Assembly (NCBI GenBank): GCA_019915015.1
Contig: JAHBBC010000008.1
Location: forward strand, 868,001 to 932,000
DNA from: Auriscalpium vulgare
Lineage: Eukaryota > Basidiomycota > Agaricomycetes > Russulales > Auriscalpiaceae
DNA length: 64,000 nucleotides
Direction: 5' to 3'
Shown here piece by piece: positions 1 to 9,661 of this stretch. The position numbers and the translations under genes were made by a program. The stretch's first letter is position 1, and every line of letters starts with the position of its first letter. The notes under the pieces were generated by a model that worked only from the letters and a program-made list of their open reading frames with translations, ran no database searches and was not told the DNA's origin.

Positions 1-1067
1 AATCGCTCGAAGAAATCTCCTGCTTTACGAAAAGGCGGATGCTCCGTATTTTGTAGAGATAATTGCGCGGGTAAAGAAGAACGTGGCCGACTCGAAGCCC
101 CAGTTGCGAAGCTTTCGTACCGAGTATGCTGTTCCCCGATGATAGTCTCGTCCGCTCTTCCTTTACCCTTATTTCCCTGTCCCGAGGCTTCCTCGGGCTC
201 GTCTCGTATACGAGGTGGGGTTATAAGAGTATCCTGTCGAGGAGAGGGCGCTAGATTTCTTGGAGGCGACTGCGATTCCGCCGCTATGACTTCATCCAGG
301 AAATTGTCCGGGAGAGGCCAGACTTCATGGGGTAAAGCTTGCGCATTCGTTCGTAGTAAATCCATGATGAACTTGTCCATGCGCTCTCTCAGAGCAGGCC
401 GTTGTAAATACTCTTTAAGAACGTCAAGAGTACTTAATCCATGGAGTCGCACTGTCTCGGATTGCGTTGTCGTGGCCGGCGAAGCGATCCTGACCGAACC
501 TACTATTTCCTCTCGAGCTTTTTCCAAGTGTTTGACCGCTAAGGAGAGTCGGTGTACAAGAATTTCCCAAGCTAAGTCGAGCTCGTTCAATGTGCGGGAT
601 CCTCGCAGCGCAACGATTAGATGGTTATTATTGTCAATGATAAAGCTCGACCTTGGAGGATCCAGGAGTGCATAGAGTTGCGAAATTAAATCTTGAAGTT
701 CTGCGGCTACTCCAATAGCAGGCCACAGCGCGTGAGACTTCAACGAATATTGCTCCGATCCTACGGGTAATAGAGGTCCATCTCGTAGAATGTATCGTTG
801 TGACAGCGGAACACTGATCAAGGCTTCTACTCGCGCTTCTAGAGATGGTTCATACTCGTCGGGAGAAGTGCGAAATTTGGCATAAATGCTGTCCGCAATT
901 TCCGCACGAGATATATTGTCCAGAGTAATATCTTCCTCCGACTGAGGGGCTGCTGGCAAGTGACGTGACTGTGCTCTCACTTCTCCAGCACGCCTGGGAG
1001 TGAAAGAATAATCCAAAGTAGCAGCTCTGGAGGGAGTCTGTAAATGACTCGGGCTGGGCGGCGGCAT
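1..1067 (-). CDS. gag: Ty3/gypsy gag, 5' part (runs off the window)
   Basis: An uninterrupted minus-strand frame runs from an ATG at 1067 to the window edge, giving at least 355 codons without a stop. It starts 78 nt downstream of the end of the minus-strand LTR, where the gag of an LTR retrotransposon belongs. The product begins MPPPSPSHLQTPSRAATLDY. It has a proline-rich N-terminus, a mainly helical middle, and a basic, low-complexity stretch near the edge. No zinc knuckle is visible, but the C-terminus is missing. The structural role (particle formation) is inferred from position and LTR context rather than from a recognised domain. The absence of stops suggests this copy is young or recently active. 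Confidence 0.75.
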   Translation of the reverse strand, partial: MPPPSPSHLQTPSRAATLDYSFTPRRAGEVRAQSRHLPAAPQSEEDITLDNISRAEIADSIYAKFRTSPDEYEPSLEARVEALISVPLSQRYILRDGPLLPVGSEQYSLKSHALWPAIGVAAELQDLISQLYALLDPPRSSFIIDNNNHLIVALRGSRTLNELDLAWEILVHRLSLAVKHLEKAREEIVGSVRIASPATTTQSETVRLHGLSTLDVLKEYLQRPALRERMDKFIMDLLRTNAQALPHEVWPLPDNFLDEVIAAESQSPPRNLAPSPRQDTLITPPRIRDEPEEASGQGNKGKGRADETIIGEQHTRYESFATGASSRPRSSLPAQLSLQNTEHPPFRKAGDFFER

Positions 1068-1144
1068 ACTGCTGCACCCAACTGCAAAGAAAGTTCCTCA
1101 GGACCGGTCTTCGTGTCCTACGAATTTCCGGATGTGTCCACCTT

Positions 1145-1759
1145 TGAGACGCCTCTAGCAGGTGAGTCTCGAGATTCGGAGTAGGACGGGCGAGAGACGA
1201 GCCCAGGAAGGAACCAAAGGTGTGTCGTCCTGTCGGTACGGGGCTTCCCCGTGTTGACAGACCTCCTCCGTAGCACGGAAGGAGTGGAGGGCAAGGAGAG
1301 ATGATCACGCCCGTAGGCGCAAGGCCCGAGCGGGAGCTCAGTCGTTAGGAGGCTTCCTCCTGGTGACTGGCTCGAGAGAGAGTTGGGCGAGGCGCCGGCG
1401 GCCCAAGTGCGTCGCGCGTGTGTGGTTCTGTGGGCGCACTGATGGCGCTCAAGAAGCTTCACGCGCTCGTGACTTGTCGCGTCGTCGCGTCGTCGGTTCT
1501 CGTAGTCGTCTAGCAACTACCTTACTTGTAGGAGACTTGAAGAGAGAAAATAGGAGACGATGAGACGAGGAGAGGAAAAAGAAAAAGAAACACGTTGTAT
1601 TTGATGATGCACGATGCTGTCAGTACACGACTTATATACTTACAGTCATCTTCGAACTCCGACTTAATCTAATCTATCATACTGTAATCTAATAGCGTCC
1701 TGCGTCGAGACTAATGACCTTCTGCCCGCGTTACCTCCGGGCCTCTTTCTCCCGTCACA
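1145..1759 (-). repeat. 5' LTR of the minus-strand gypsy element
   Basis: This 615-bp repeat reads TGTGACGGGAG at its 5' end (1759 downwards) and ends GGCGTCTCA at 1145, so it has TG...CA termini. It is the inverted, slightly diverged counterpart of the LTR at 5915-6527, with scattered substitutions and small indels (visually a little over 90% alike, not computed). A TGG that could start a primer binding site lies 4 bp beyond its 3' end, at 1140 downwards. The gag frame follows, so this is a 5' LTR. The 3' LTR of this element lies outside the window. Confidence 0.9.
1631..1638 (-). promoter_or_regulatory. TATA box in the minus-strand LTR
   Basis: TATATAAG reads on the minus strand about 120 nt inside the LTR. 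The same octamer occurs at the matching place in the plus-strand LTR. It is the likely core promoter of the retrotransposon transcript and would mark the U3/R region. Confidence 0.55.
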
Positions 1760-1760
1760 G

Positions 1761-2765
1761 ACTGGCCTAACAGCCGAAGGATTCGCGAAGCTTTTTGTCA
1801 ATCATGTCATCTGCAGGTTCGGCGTGCCCGATAACATAGTTTCCGATCGTGATCCTAGGTGGACTTCTGACTTCTGGAAAGGGGTGTTGAAAGCGCTCAA
1901 AACTAGAATGTCTCTATCATCCTCGCATCATCCTCAGCACGATGGACAGACGGAAATCGTAAATCAGAAGCTGGAGATCATGCTACGCGCCTATGTCGCT
2001 ACGGACAAGACGAGTTGGGCCGAATGGTTGCCGCTGCTTGAACACGCTTATAATAATCTTCCCCATTCGTCCACGGGGATGAGTCCTCATTTCGTACTCT
2101 ATGGGTTCCAACCCAAATCCAGCTTAGATTTTGCGCAGGGAGAAGGAGCGGAAGCCGCTCCGCAGGACGCGTTATTGAATGACCGATCCGATGATTTCGT
2201 TCGACTCATGCAATACCATAGGGAAAGCGCGAGGATGGCTCTCGCGCGAGCTCAGTTGAAACAGAGCGAATCCTACAACAAGGGTAGACGAGAGTTAGAA
2301 TTCAAGGTCGGAGATCAAGTCCTGGTGAATCCTCATTCTTTGGAATGGTTGGAAAGTAAAGGGGAAGGGAGCAAGCTAGTACAGCGTGCAGTTGGTCCAT
2401 TCGAAGTTCAGGAGCGTATTAACCCCAAAGTCTACCGTCTCCGACTTCCCGACAATTACCCTGGCTCCAATGTCCTTAATCTCGAACATTTGCGTCTGTA
2501 CAGACCATCAGATCCCGAATTCGGGTATCGCACTGTGTTACCAGACACCCGTTCAGACAAGCCAGCTTCTGAAGAATATCATGTCGATAAGATTGTCGGT
2601 CATCGTTACGATAAGCGCAGGAAGCAGATGCTCTACCTCATTCGTTGGGAGGGGTATTCGCCGCTATACGACTCATGGGCAACCGCCACGGATTTACGGA
2701 ACGCACCCCAACGATTATTCTCTTACCGACGGGACGCGGGCTTGGCAGGTCCTGCTAAACGATGA
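1761..2765 (+). pseudogene. pol: Integrase C-terminal part with chromodomain (truncated gypsy pol)
   Basis: The frame is open from the LTR junction at 1761, with no true start codon, to TGA at 2765, giving about 334 codons. The N-terminal part matches the end of the retroviral-type integrase core: the FGVPDNIVSDRDPRW motif, then SSSHHPQHDGQTEIVNQ, then the region around the third catalytic acidic residue. A GPFEV/YRLRLP segment follows, typical of the integrase C-terminal domain. Near the end a chromodomain is recognisable (EEYHVDKIVGHR, then LIRWEGYSPLYDSW), which places the element among the chromoviruses. Chromodomains of this kind are known to steer integration to marked chromatin. Protease, reverse transcriptase and RNase H are missing because element A interrupts the gene. 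Confidence 0.93.
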
Positions 2766-2997
2766 AGCAGGATCGCCTCCATGTATATAATTTCTTCTGA
2801 TTTTATTTCTTGATGTACTATTCATCGCTAAGAGCACCGCCTTTTAATTCTATCTTACTTATTCTACGCGACGCGACTGCAGCACGTGACCCCGCCGGGC
2901 GCCACCGCCTCGAGGCGCGCTTAGACGGAGAACGGACGACTCGGGTCCCTCTTCTTTGTCTCGAACCATCACCTCGCCTCTACCCCATCAAACGCAA

Positions 2998-5919
2998 ATG
3001 TCGTCGTGGGCACAACCATCGTATGGTTGGGGAGCGGAAGCCGCTCCCACGCCCCCGCCGGCAGGGAAACTGCGAGACATTGCGCGTCGACGGCGCGCCG
3101 GAGACCCCAAGGCAGTTTACGATGCATCGGTCAAGCCATACAGCATAGTGACGTCCGGAGGATATCTCGCCGAAGTATACACGTCTTCAGTTCCAGGAGT
3201 TCAATGGGTGGGATTCGGAATGGATCCAACGCCGTGCGGACGCTCGCCGGTGCCCTTACCTTCACGAACTGCTTTACACGCGACTCCCCCATTTCGTTAT
3301 CGATCGGACGGTCCAGACATTCCCATCGAATGGTGGGATTACAAACGACCTTGGCTGGCTTATCGCCCGCTGCCCAACGATAGCACCAACGACGAGTGGG
3401 TGTATAACGATGAAGCGGACGGGAACGGCTTCGTACGTGTCGGCAACGACCGGTATCAATGCGCTCCGAAGGCCTTATCGTGGTTAACGGAGTACACAGG
3501 CCATATGATGCAGATCGGAGAGGCCATGCAGAAGTACTTGGGTTACGATGCGGCTCCACTACGTATCCCTGCCATGACCCGAGAGCCAGCGGTTAAAGGC
3601 GACCTCAAGAAACAACTCTCGATCATTCGTCGTTCTATGCACGAGTGGATGGCTTTCGTGGTATTTCTCGCAACGCATGCGGGTCATGGCTGGGAAGCAA
3701 TCCCTCTCCCCGTAGCTGGTTGGACCAATACGATCATCATTTGGCTTTCAGGAGAGCGCGTGGGCACCCTCATAGACTTTCATCTCCCTCGAATCACCTG
3801 GCCGAATGTTCAAGAACTCTACCTTCATGGCGCGAACCCTCGGTATCTGTGGCACTTCGGGTTGGAGAAACCTGAGTTGGAAATGCTCAACCCTCGCAAT
3901 CTGGGTGCGCGAGAAATCGGAGCGGTAACACGTGAACGAGACAAACGCTTGCGCAAGTGGGAGAAAAACGCCGAGAACTTGAAGCATAGGACAAACGAAC
4001 TGCTCCGCAAAGACCGTATTCGAAAAGTCAGTGAAGTCCGTCGCTGGCACGAGCAGATGGATTCGGACGACCCCTCCACGAGGCGGTACATCGCAGCCAA
4101 GCACGTGAAGGATGGCGAGTACATGGGATGTGCGGTTCGGTTGAATCATCCTGAACCTGGGGACGGTACCGTGTTCGTCGACATAACCGACTTCCGTGCG
4201 ACCAAGGAGCTGCCGGGCGAATGGGAGATGCTGCCGCTTCCCGCCTATGACCAGGACGAAGAAGACGATTTCATCGAGTCTATATACGGGAAGAACATCG
4301 GTCCCATGAGGCCGCCGGCCGATCCTCCAACCCCTTCAACTGCCGAGCCGCGCGCCTCATCGACATCCGGGAAAGGGAAGCAGAGAGCACACGTCGACCC
4401 ATCATCCCCACTCCGCGAAAGCGACGCGGATGTTGAACATCAGCTGCATCAAGAAGAGGCCGACGTTCAAACCGCCATTCGTGTCTCTCTCCAAACTCTC
4501 CATCACGGGCCTGGAGAAAGTTCGTCGCAACGTGCCTCATCGGACGTGGTTATGGAGGACAGAACTGGACAGTCCGGTTCTGCGAAGAAGGATAGCTCTT
4601 CTTCATCCTCCCGCGGACCAACCACGCCCATCGAGACACGCGGACGTAAAAGACCTCGAGAGGACAGCTCTCTCGAGGGTGGATCGAGCGCTCGATCTCT
4701 TCTTGATCGTCTGACGGGTCCCACATCAATGGCTGAGAGTATATCGAGAGAATTTGACACTCCAAAAGTTCCAACGTTGCTGGCTCGCATGTCCCACGGA
4801 ATTTCTGTTAAGCCCGCATCTTTGTTGTCGCGGTTGGATACAGTGCCCACGACTTCACTGATGGACAGAATATCCGAGACGCGCGGCGATCGGTCGACGG
4901 CCATGGACACCGAGCCTGTTTCCCCCGCTCCGGCCAACGTCAGCTTAGAGGAGCAGCCCGTCACTGTTAATACGGAAGTGTACGGGCCATCTTCACCGCT
5001 GCATGGGGTCGCTACGTTCTCAGCGGCTATCTTACGTCCTTCGGAGACTCCGTTGTCCATCCCGCCCACCTCTCCCATCCTTACGGGGCATATTCACTTG
5101 CTGTCGCGCTCGAAACTGCGAGTAGCGATGTGGAGAGATGCCTGCACTGCACCGTGGCCAGACGTGATTGCCTTCATGCTCAGCAAAGGCATTTCCTTCC
5201 GATGGAGCTATCCAAAGAGTCGTTTACCGCGGCCACTCCCAATCCTGCCGGACAGCTGGGCGGCGTACGCGCACGTCAACCTCACCCAAGTTCGTTGGTG
5301 GGAGGCACGCGCCAACATCTGGGACGCGTACCTCGCGACTGTGCGCGACCTCATGACACAGCCTAACGCACGCATGTTCCTCCAAGCGGGTGGCATTTCT
5401 TGGAGACTCGCCCTTCAATTTGGGCCTCCTAGCCTGTTGGAGGATGCGGGTACGGGGCCTTCGCGGCTAGTAACGGAATATGGCATTGGCGACGCGACTA
5501 CCACTCCAGTTCCTAGCTGCTTCGACCGCACGACCCCATCGGAGGTAGATCGGCTGTATGGAGGAAAGAGCGGACGAAGCCTTTGGCCGAGACAGAAGGA
5601 CTTCTTGGACAGTCGCGCATGGAACGGTGAATGGTCATGGTCCAACGAAGTCTGGTTCACCACACGTCTGAACAATCTCTCCGCGGCGAAGCAAGACCTC
5701 ACCCTCACGCCGACACAGTGGACTAAGGAACTGCGTAATGCCTTGCGCCCAGCTGAACGACGTGCACTGGACGGTGTAGGCTCGGAAGCACATGCAGAAG
5801 GCCAGATCAACGCGGACCCCGACATCGCAGCCCTGGGAATCCTCGACTTGGGCGCGCTGCAGGCCTCTTGGGACGATTCGAGCGAAGCTTCCAACGCCGA
5901 GACTGGGGGGGCTTTGTGA
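2998..5919 (+). CDS. Third ORF of gypsy element B, function unknown
   Basis: This 973-codon ORF lies between pol (stop at 2765) and the 3' LTR. I chose the ATG at 2998; the open frame extends 14 codons further upstream but has no ATG there. The N-terminal ~330 residues look globular and are rich in Trp and Tyr. A charged helix follows (around residues 330-380, rich in Arg, Lys and Glu). Then come an acidic patch (DQDEEDDFIES), a long Ser/Pro/Thr-rich linker (about residues 440-690), and a second Trp-rich domain to the end. I see no clear signal peptide, so the protein does not look like a classical envelope. The stop codon TGA falls at 5917-5919, inside the first five bases of the LTR. I do not recognise the family. 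The long intact frame argues for recent selection or recent insertion. Confidence 0.8.
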   Translation: MSSWAQPSYGWGAEAAPTPPPAGKLRDIARRRRAGDPKAVYDASVKPYSIVTSGGYLAEVYTSSVPGVQWVGFGMDPTPCGRSPVPLPSRTALHATPPFRYRSDGPDIPIEWWDYKRPWLAYRPLPNDSTNDEWVYNDEADGNGFVRVGNDRYQCAPKALSWLTEYTGHMMQIGEAMQKYLGYDAAPLRIPAMTREPAVKGDLKKQLSIIRRSMHEWMAFVVFLATHAGHGWEAIPLPVAGWTNTIIIWLSGERVGTLIDFHLPRITWPNVQELYLHGANPRYLWHFGLEKPELEMLNPRNLGAREIGAVTRERDKRLRKWEKNAENLKHRTNELLRKDRIRKVSEVRRWHEQMDSDDPSTRRYIAAKHVKDGEYMGCAVRLNHPEPGDGTVFVDITDFRATKELPGEWEMLPLPAYDQDEEDDFIESIYGKNIGPMRPPADPPTPSTAEPRASSTSGKGKQRAHVDPSSPLRESDADVEHQLHQEEADVQTAIRVSLQTLHHGPGESSSQRASSDVVMEDRTGQSGSAKKDSSSSSSRGPTTPIETRGRKRPREDSSLEGGSSARSLLDRLTGPTSMAESISREFDTPKVPTLLARMSHGISVKPASLLSRLDTVPTTSLMDRISETRGDRSTAMDTEPVSPAPANVSLEEQPVTVNTEVYGPSSPLHGVATFSAAILRPSETPLSIPPTSPILTGHIHLLSRSKLRVAMWRDACTAPWPDVIAFMLSKGISFRWSYPKSRLPRPLPILPDSWAAYAHVNLTQVRWWEARANIWDAYLATVRDLMTQPNARMFLQAGGISWRLALQFGPPSLLEDAGTGPSRLVTEYGIGDATTTPVPSCFDRTTPSEVDRLYGGKSGRSLWPRQKDFLDSRAWNGEWSWSNEVWFTTRLNNLSAAKQDLTLTPTQWTKELRNALRPAERRALDGVGSEAHAEGQINADPDIAALGILDLGALQASWDDSSEASNAETGGAL

Positions 5920-6527
5920 CGGGAGAAAGAGGCCCGGAGGTAACGCGGGCAGAAGGTCATCAGTCTCGACGCAGGACGCTATTAGATTACTGTACAATAG
6001 ATTAGATTAGTCGGAGTTTGAAGATGTCTGTAAGTATATAAGTCGTGTACTGACAGCATCGTGCATCATCAATACAACGTGTTTCTTTTTCTTTCTCTTT
6101 TTCTCGTCTCTTCGCCTTCCTCAATTCTCTTCAAGTCTCCCTCAGGCAAAGTAGTTGCTAGTCGACTACGAGAATCGACGACGCGACGACGCGACGAGTC
6201 ACGAGCGCGTGAGGCTTCTCGAGCGCCAACAGCGCGCCCACAGAACCACACACGCGCGACGCACTTGGGCCGTCGGCGCCTCGCCCTTCTCTCTCTCGAG
6301 CCAGTCACCAGGAGGAAGCCTCCTAACGACTGAGCTCCCGCTCGGGCCTTGCGCCTACGGGCGTGATCACATCTCCTCGCCCTCCACTCCTTCCGTGCTA
6401 CGGAGGAGGTCTGTCAACACGGGGAAGCCCCGTACCGACAGGACTACACACCTTTGGTTCCTCCCTGAGCTCGTCTCTCGCCCGTCCTACGCCCGAATCT
6501 CGAGACTCACCTATCAGAGGCGTCTCA
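5915..6527 (+). repeat. 3' LTR of gypsy element B
   Basis: This 613-bp repeat runs from TGTGACGGGAG to GGCGTCTCA. It is the inverted counterpart of the LTR at 1145-1759. A G-rich run directly upstream (5905-5911) could serve as the polypurine tract for plus-strand priming. The last two codons of the third ORF overlap the first five LTR bases. Confidence 0.9.
6035..6042 (+). promoter_or_regulatory. TATA box in the plus-strand LTR
   Basis: TATATAAG lies 121 nt into the LTR, at the place matching the minus-strand LTR. It is the likely core promoter. As a 3' LTR it could drive readout into the flanking DNA after 6100. Confidence 0.5.
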
Positions 6528-6713
6528 CGGTATGGGTCTTTCATCGAAGCAATTCGCCTCTGATATTTCTTAGAATATCTCATCCCTGTGCTGTCGAGCG
6601 GTGGGCCGATTCTCATGTGTGAGGATGAGCCGGGGTTACTCGAGTTTCTGTCTGTTGACTTCCCTGTCTGTCGGCGGCGCTGTGGTATGCATGAATAAAC
6701 TGTCGCGTGGTTT

Positions 6714-7424
6714 TTGCTGGTCTTGTTCCTAGGTATCGTGCAGATGTCCATGCCAGTGCTTGGCACCGATAGTGTCGATATTACCGGAGCCTGTGGACTT
6801 GATTCCGGCGGCACGTCCAATGTCGTGAATTACGGTGAGGTTGACGCTGGCCAGACGACTGTGCCCTCTGCGTTGCCCACTCGTGAGAGTTCAATTGCTG
6901 AGCCTATCGTGGTGGACTTTGGGCCATCGGGTTTGTCACCACTTTTCCTTGCTCGCATTTGTTTAATATTGGGGCAGAAAATCACCCAAATGGCCCGCTG
7001 TCCGGTCATGGCGTCGCCGACCATCAACTGTTACCTGGTAAGTGAACTTCCTCTGCATGCAATGAGGTCCTCACAATATCACATAGACCTCCGCAAAAGC
7101 GCACCGCGTGCGTCTTTCGTTGCAACATCCTCGGCGGCGAATCATGTCCGTTTGAGAATCCACTCCTTGGCTGACACCTTCGTTCTCGTACGCTTGCCCC
7201 GTATGCGGCATCACTTGATCAGCTATGGATGTTTATCACCTTGTTCCTGATGATCTTGCTGTCGATGATTTTTCGTTGTCGTCTTCATTCCGGCCGGTCA
7301 CTGTACAACAGCTCGATCAGTGGCATGGTTTTCATGGTATCATTGTAGATCGGTACAATGCCATCCCTGCCGAGGAGAATGTGATTGATGTTCTTGTGCC
7401 TGCGATTCATCAAGTTATAAGTTA
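6714..7424 (+). pseudogene. Unidentified gene fragment cut by Hel-A
   Basis: Two open stretches are joined by intron-like signals: a frame to 7038 followed by a GTAAGT donor, and an acceptor at 7221-7222 followed by an open frame up to the Hel-A boundary at 7425. The second stretch starts MDVYHLVPDDLAVDD in one frame. A different frame would encode a hydrophobic helix instead, so the reading is not settled. I do not recognise a family. The sequence between the gypsy LTR (6527) and 6714 holds nothing I can name. Confidence 0.3.
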
Positions 7425-8311
7425 CTAGCTCTTAGAGAGCCATTGCTGAACATGGCGGTACGATTCCTAAGATTCTTCAGGTATACAAAGCAAGTGCAGG
7501 CAGCCATGAGGCCCGCATACCCCTATCACAAACTGACCGTCCTCTGCCACAAGATCAGCCACGGATGATAGGTTGCCCCCGAGTCCCGGAGACGACAGCT
7601 CTCTATGGGTAGGCAACTTGACTGGGCATCAGCACATCAAAGACAGAGCATATTGAATGGCCGGCGGGTGTGGTTGGAGCCCCAGTCATGTGAGTAGGGA
7701 CATGCAGCCTGCCGCCACTGCACATTCAGACTCGAACTTCGGATGGATGACGGGCAGGGGCAGAAACACCAGTGCAGAGTGATATAAGTATCTCAACAGA
7801 AATGTATGTTTGAAATGAGTTACACACGAGCAATGGCAAACACGACAAACAGACAAAACAGACCCAGATCGCAATCCCTATGCTCGTAGCGCTTGTGGGA
7901 TGAGCATGGCGCCAGTGTGCAGCACTGGGCAGGCGGTTGGAATGAATGACGGCACCGGGATTGTCATGGTGTAGGCGCGGTGGCCGGGTGTGTGCGTGAA
8001 TGATGTTTGTACGCTGTGTGTCGTCAAGCCCATCGTGCGTTACCATTATACCATTGCTCTCGTGCTTGCATTCTGAATCCAAGCCAGAATCGCACACTGA
8101 GATGTCCCTTTGCCACCGTACATTGTCGACACAGGGTGTGCCGTACACGCCACTGACTATTTTCTTTCAGACCGCTGCCCGCCGTTGGCGGTTGAAGAGC
8201 TGCGCTGTCGCTCTGCGCATCCCAAGGCTGTCATCGTATTCAGGGGTCAGTCCTGTGCTCGCCATAGATGTCTGTGGCTCACCTTGTATCAAATTCCCAG
8301 CCACCTTCATG

Positions 8312-9000
8312 TCAAAGCCACCACGCACGCTCCCCAACCCACAGGCGCAGCGGCGCGTTCCCGTGCACGGAGCCGAGCGGCGCGCCCTTCGCGGTCGGCG
8401 CACCGAGCCCTGCGGCAAGCTGCTCCGTGGTGCCGAGCACGACAAGCGCGTGGTCCGCCGCGGTGTGCACGTAGTGCGCGCCAACAAGCGCGAGCACGAG
8501 TGCGCGCAGGTGGTTCGCCTGCGCCTGCCTCGCAAGGCCCAGCGGGCGCTTCAGGTACTGCCTGTACACGCGTGTGGTCAGCGCTGTGTTGCGGAGGGGA
8601 GGTGATGCAATGCGTACTTGGACTTGAGGATCTCGGGCGCGAGGCACGCTGCGAGCACGGCGCCGATGGCCTCGAGCGTGCCGGCCATGCCCGTGCACAC
8701 CGCCGCTGCGTCGCGCGCGAGCGCCACCACCTCCGCCCGCTCGCGCAGATCGCTACCGCACAGCCCAATGCGCAGCGCCGCCTCGCCCGCGGCGCGCGGG
8801 TCCTCTGGCCGAGCGCGTGGGAGAGGTGCACATTGTGTAGCGTGATGCGCGGCGCGTAGAGCGGGAAGAGCTGCGTGCAGCGTGTATGCGCGATCTGAGG
8901 GTGTGCGGAGACAAGAGAAGAGAGGGTGGCTCTTCGGCTTTGTCAAATTCGCGGCGCATGATGTGTACCTGGTGGGTGCTGGGTCAGCGCAGGGCGGATG
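8312..9000 (-). pseudogene. Captured gene fragment of unknown family (Hel-A copy)
   Basis: On the minus strand a GC-rich open stretch encodes an Ala/Leu-rich helical segment (LRIGLCGSDLRERAEVVALA). An intron-like break and a second helical segment (ANHLRALVLALVGAHYVHTA) follow, ending WVGERAWWL and a stop. The same sequence occurs in Hel-B at 18480-19127. The GC content and codon bias resemble an exon set from a host gene. I could not name the family. Confidence 0.4.
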
Positions 9001-9198
9001 TCACGGCAGGTGTACTCACACCTGCAAGCTCACAAAGCAAGTCAGCCTTCATCCTGTCCAGGCGGCCCTTGACTTCCGCGAGGTCCCCAATACTGGACCA
9101 CTTTGGCACCGTGACTGCACCACTAGAAACCGGAACTCACAGCTGAAGCCCGGGTGCATCGTCATTGCCAGCCCCTCAAGCACACACACCATCCTCTT

Positions 9199-9206
9199 CG
9201 GCTTGC
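9199..9206 (+). repeat. Target-site duplication, left copy (KDZ transposon)
   Basis: CGGCTTGC at 9199-9206 is repeated at 24811-24818, directly flanking the two inverted repeats. The undisturbed target is present once in Hel-B (complement, near 18230-18240), so the duplication is confirmed by an empty site within this window. A shared T next to it makes 9 bp possible. Confidence 0.9.
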
Positions 9207-9516
9207 ACCTCACGATCCCACACTACACGCCTTATATAGCATGGTGTATGTACGTGTCGACGCGCTAATCTAAGCATGTAATCACTCGGTCCCCCTTTGC
9301 ACATTACCGTGCACAATAGCTCCCCAGCGCTTTCCCTCCTTTCCCTGAGATCTCGTTGATGCCGAGAAGCATCAAGAAGCTGTCAATGTGACGTCAGCTG
9401 TCAGCGGCAGATCCCCCGGAGCGGAAGGGAGCGGGAGCGGGACAGGACAACGGAACGGGGCCGGAGCGCTCGGCAGCGTCGGCTGCCGCCGCGCCCCCAC
9501 GTGACACTCAACAAAC
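9207..9516 (+). repeat. Left terminal inverted repeat of the KDZ transposon
   Basis: The 310 bp here are the inverted complement of 24499-24810, with only about two or three visible differences (for example near 9383 and 9445). The match breaks after CAACAAAC at 9516. The few differences point to a recent insertion. A TATATAAGG reads outward on the minus strand near 9235. Confidence 0.93.
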
Positions 9517-9661
9517 ATGTCGCGAGACGAAAGATATGACATTGCCGGGGATTAGGGCACGCTATACTGCCTTATGGTAACAAGATAGATACATGACAAC
9601 ACAAGCTACGATACTGCCGCGTGAAAACGAAGAGGGGAATAAGTAATGACCGTAAGTACGC

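Larger units (their letters stand above)
1..1759 (-). mobile_element. Ty3/gypsy retrotransposon A (partial, minus strand)
   Basis: The element consists of its 5' LTR (1145-1759), a short leader, and gag running off the left edge. Its LTR abuts integrase coding sequence of element B at 1760, so it inserted into element B's pol. The expected short target duplication would start at 1760 (GACTG...), but the other side is outside the window. Confidence 0.85.
1760..6527 (+). mobile_element. Ty3/gypsy retrotransposon B (5'-truncated, plus strand)
   Basis: The element holds the 3' end of pol, a third ORF of 973 codons and a 3' LTR. Its 5' part has been separated by the insertion of element A. Its LTR matches that of A, so one family member inserted into another in the opposite orientation. 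Confidence 0.85.
7425..9206 (-). mobile_element. Hel-A, 3' segment (Helentron-like, split by the KDZ element)
   Basis: This is the 3' part of a 3771-bp element whose 5' part lies at 24819-26807. The 3' terminus is CTAG at 7425-7428 (as read on either strand). It is preceded on the minus strand by the 13-nt stem-loop GCTCTCTAAGAGC and, about 34 nt further in, by a sequence related to GGAATCGTA, the complement of the 5' terminus. The segment is a nearly identical inverted copy of 18244-20014. Removing the KDZ insertion and one 8-bp duplication gives exactly 3771 bp, the same length as Hel-B. Confidence 0.85.

Noticed and set aside
139..675. 178-aa plus-strand ORF
   Set aside because: It is the antisense shadow of the open gag frame on the minus strand.
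6069..6308. Arg-rich ORFs in both LTRs
   Set aside because: They lie wholly inside LTR sequence and have no conserved frame between the two copies.
1760..6527. A single element bounded by the two inverted LTRs
   Set aside because: LTRs of one retrotransposon are direct repeats. The inverted arrangement plus the cut integrase and the opposite-strand gag show two nested elements.
8307..8831. Several overlapping GC-rich ORFs of 120-250 aa
   Set aside because: All frames are open because of high GC content; only one set of segments looks like exon sequence, and it is annotated as a captured fragment.
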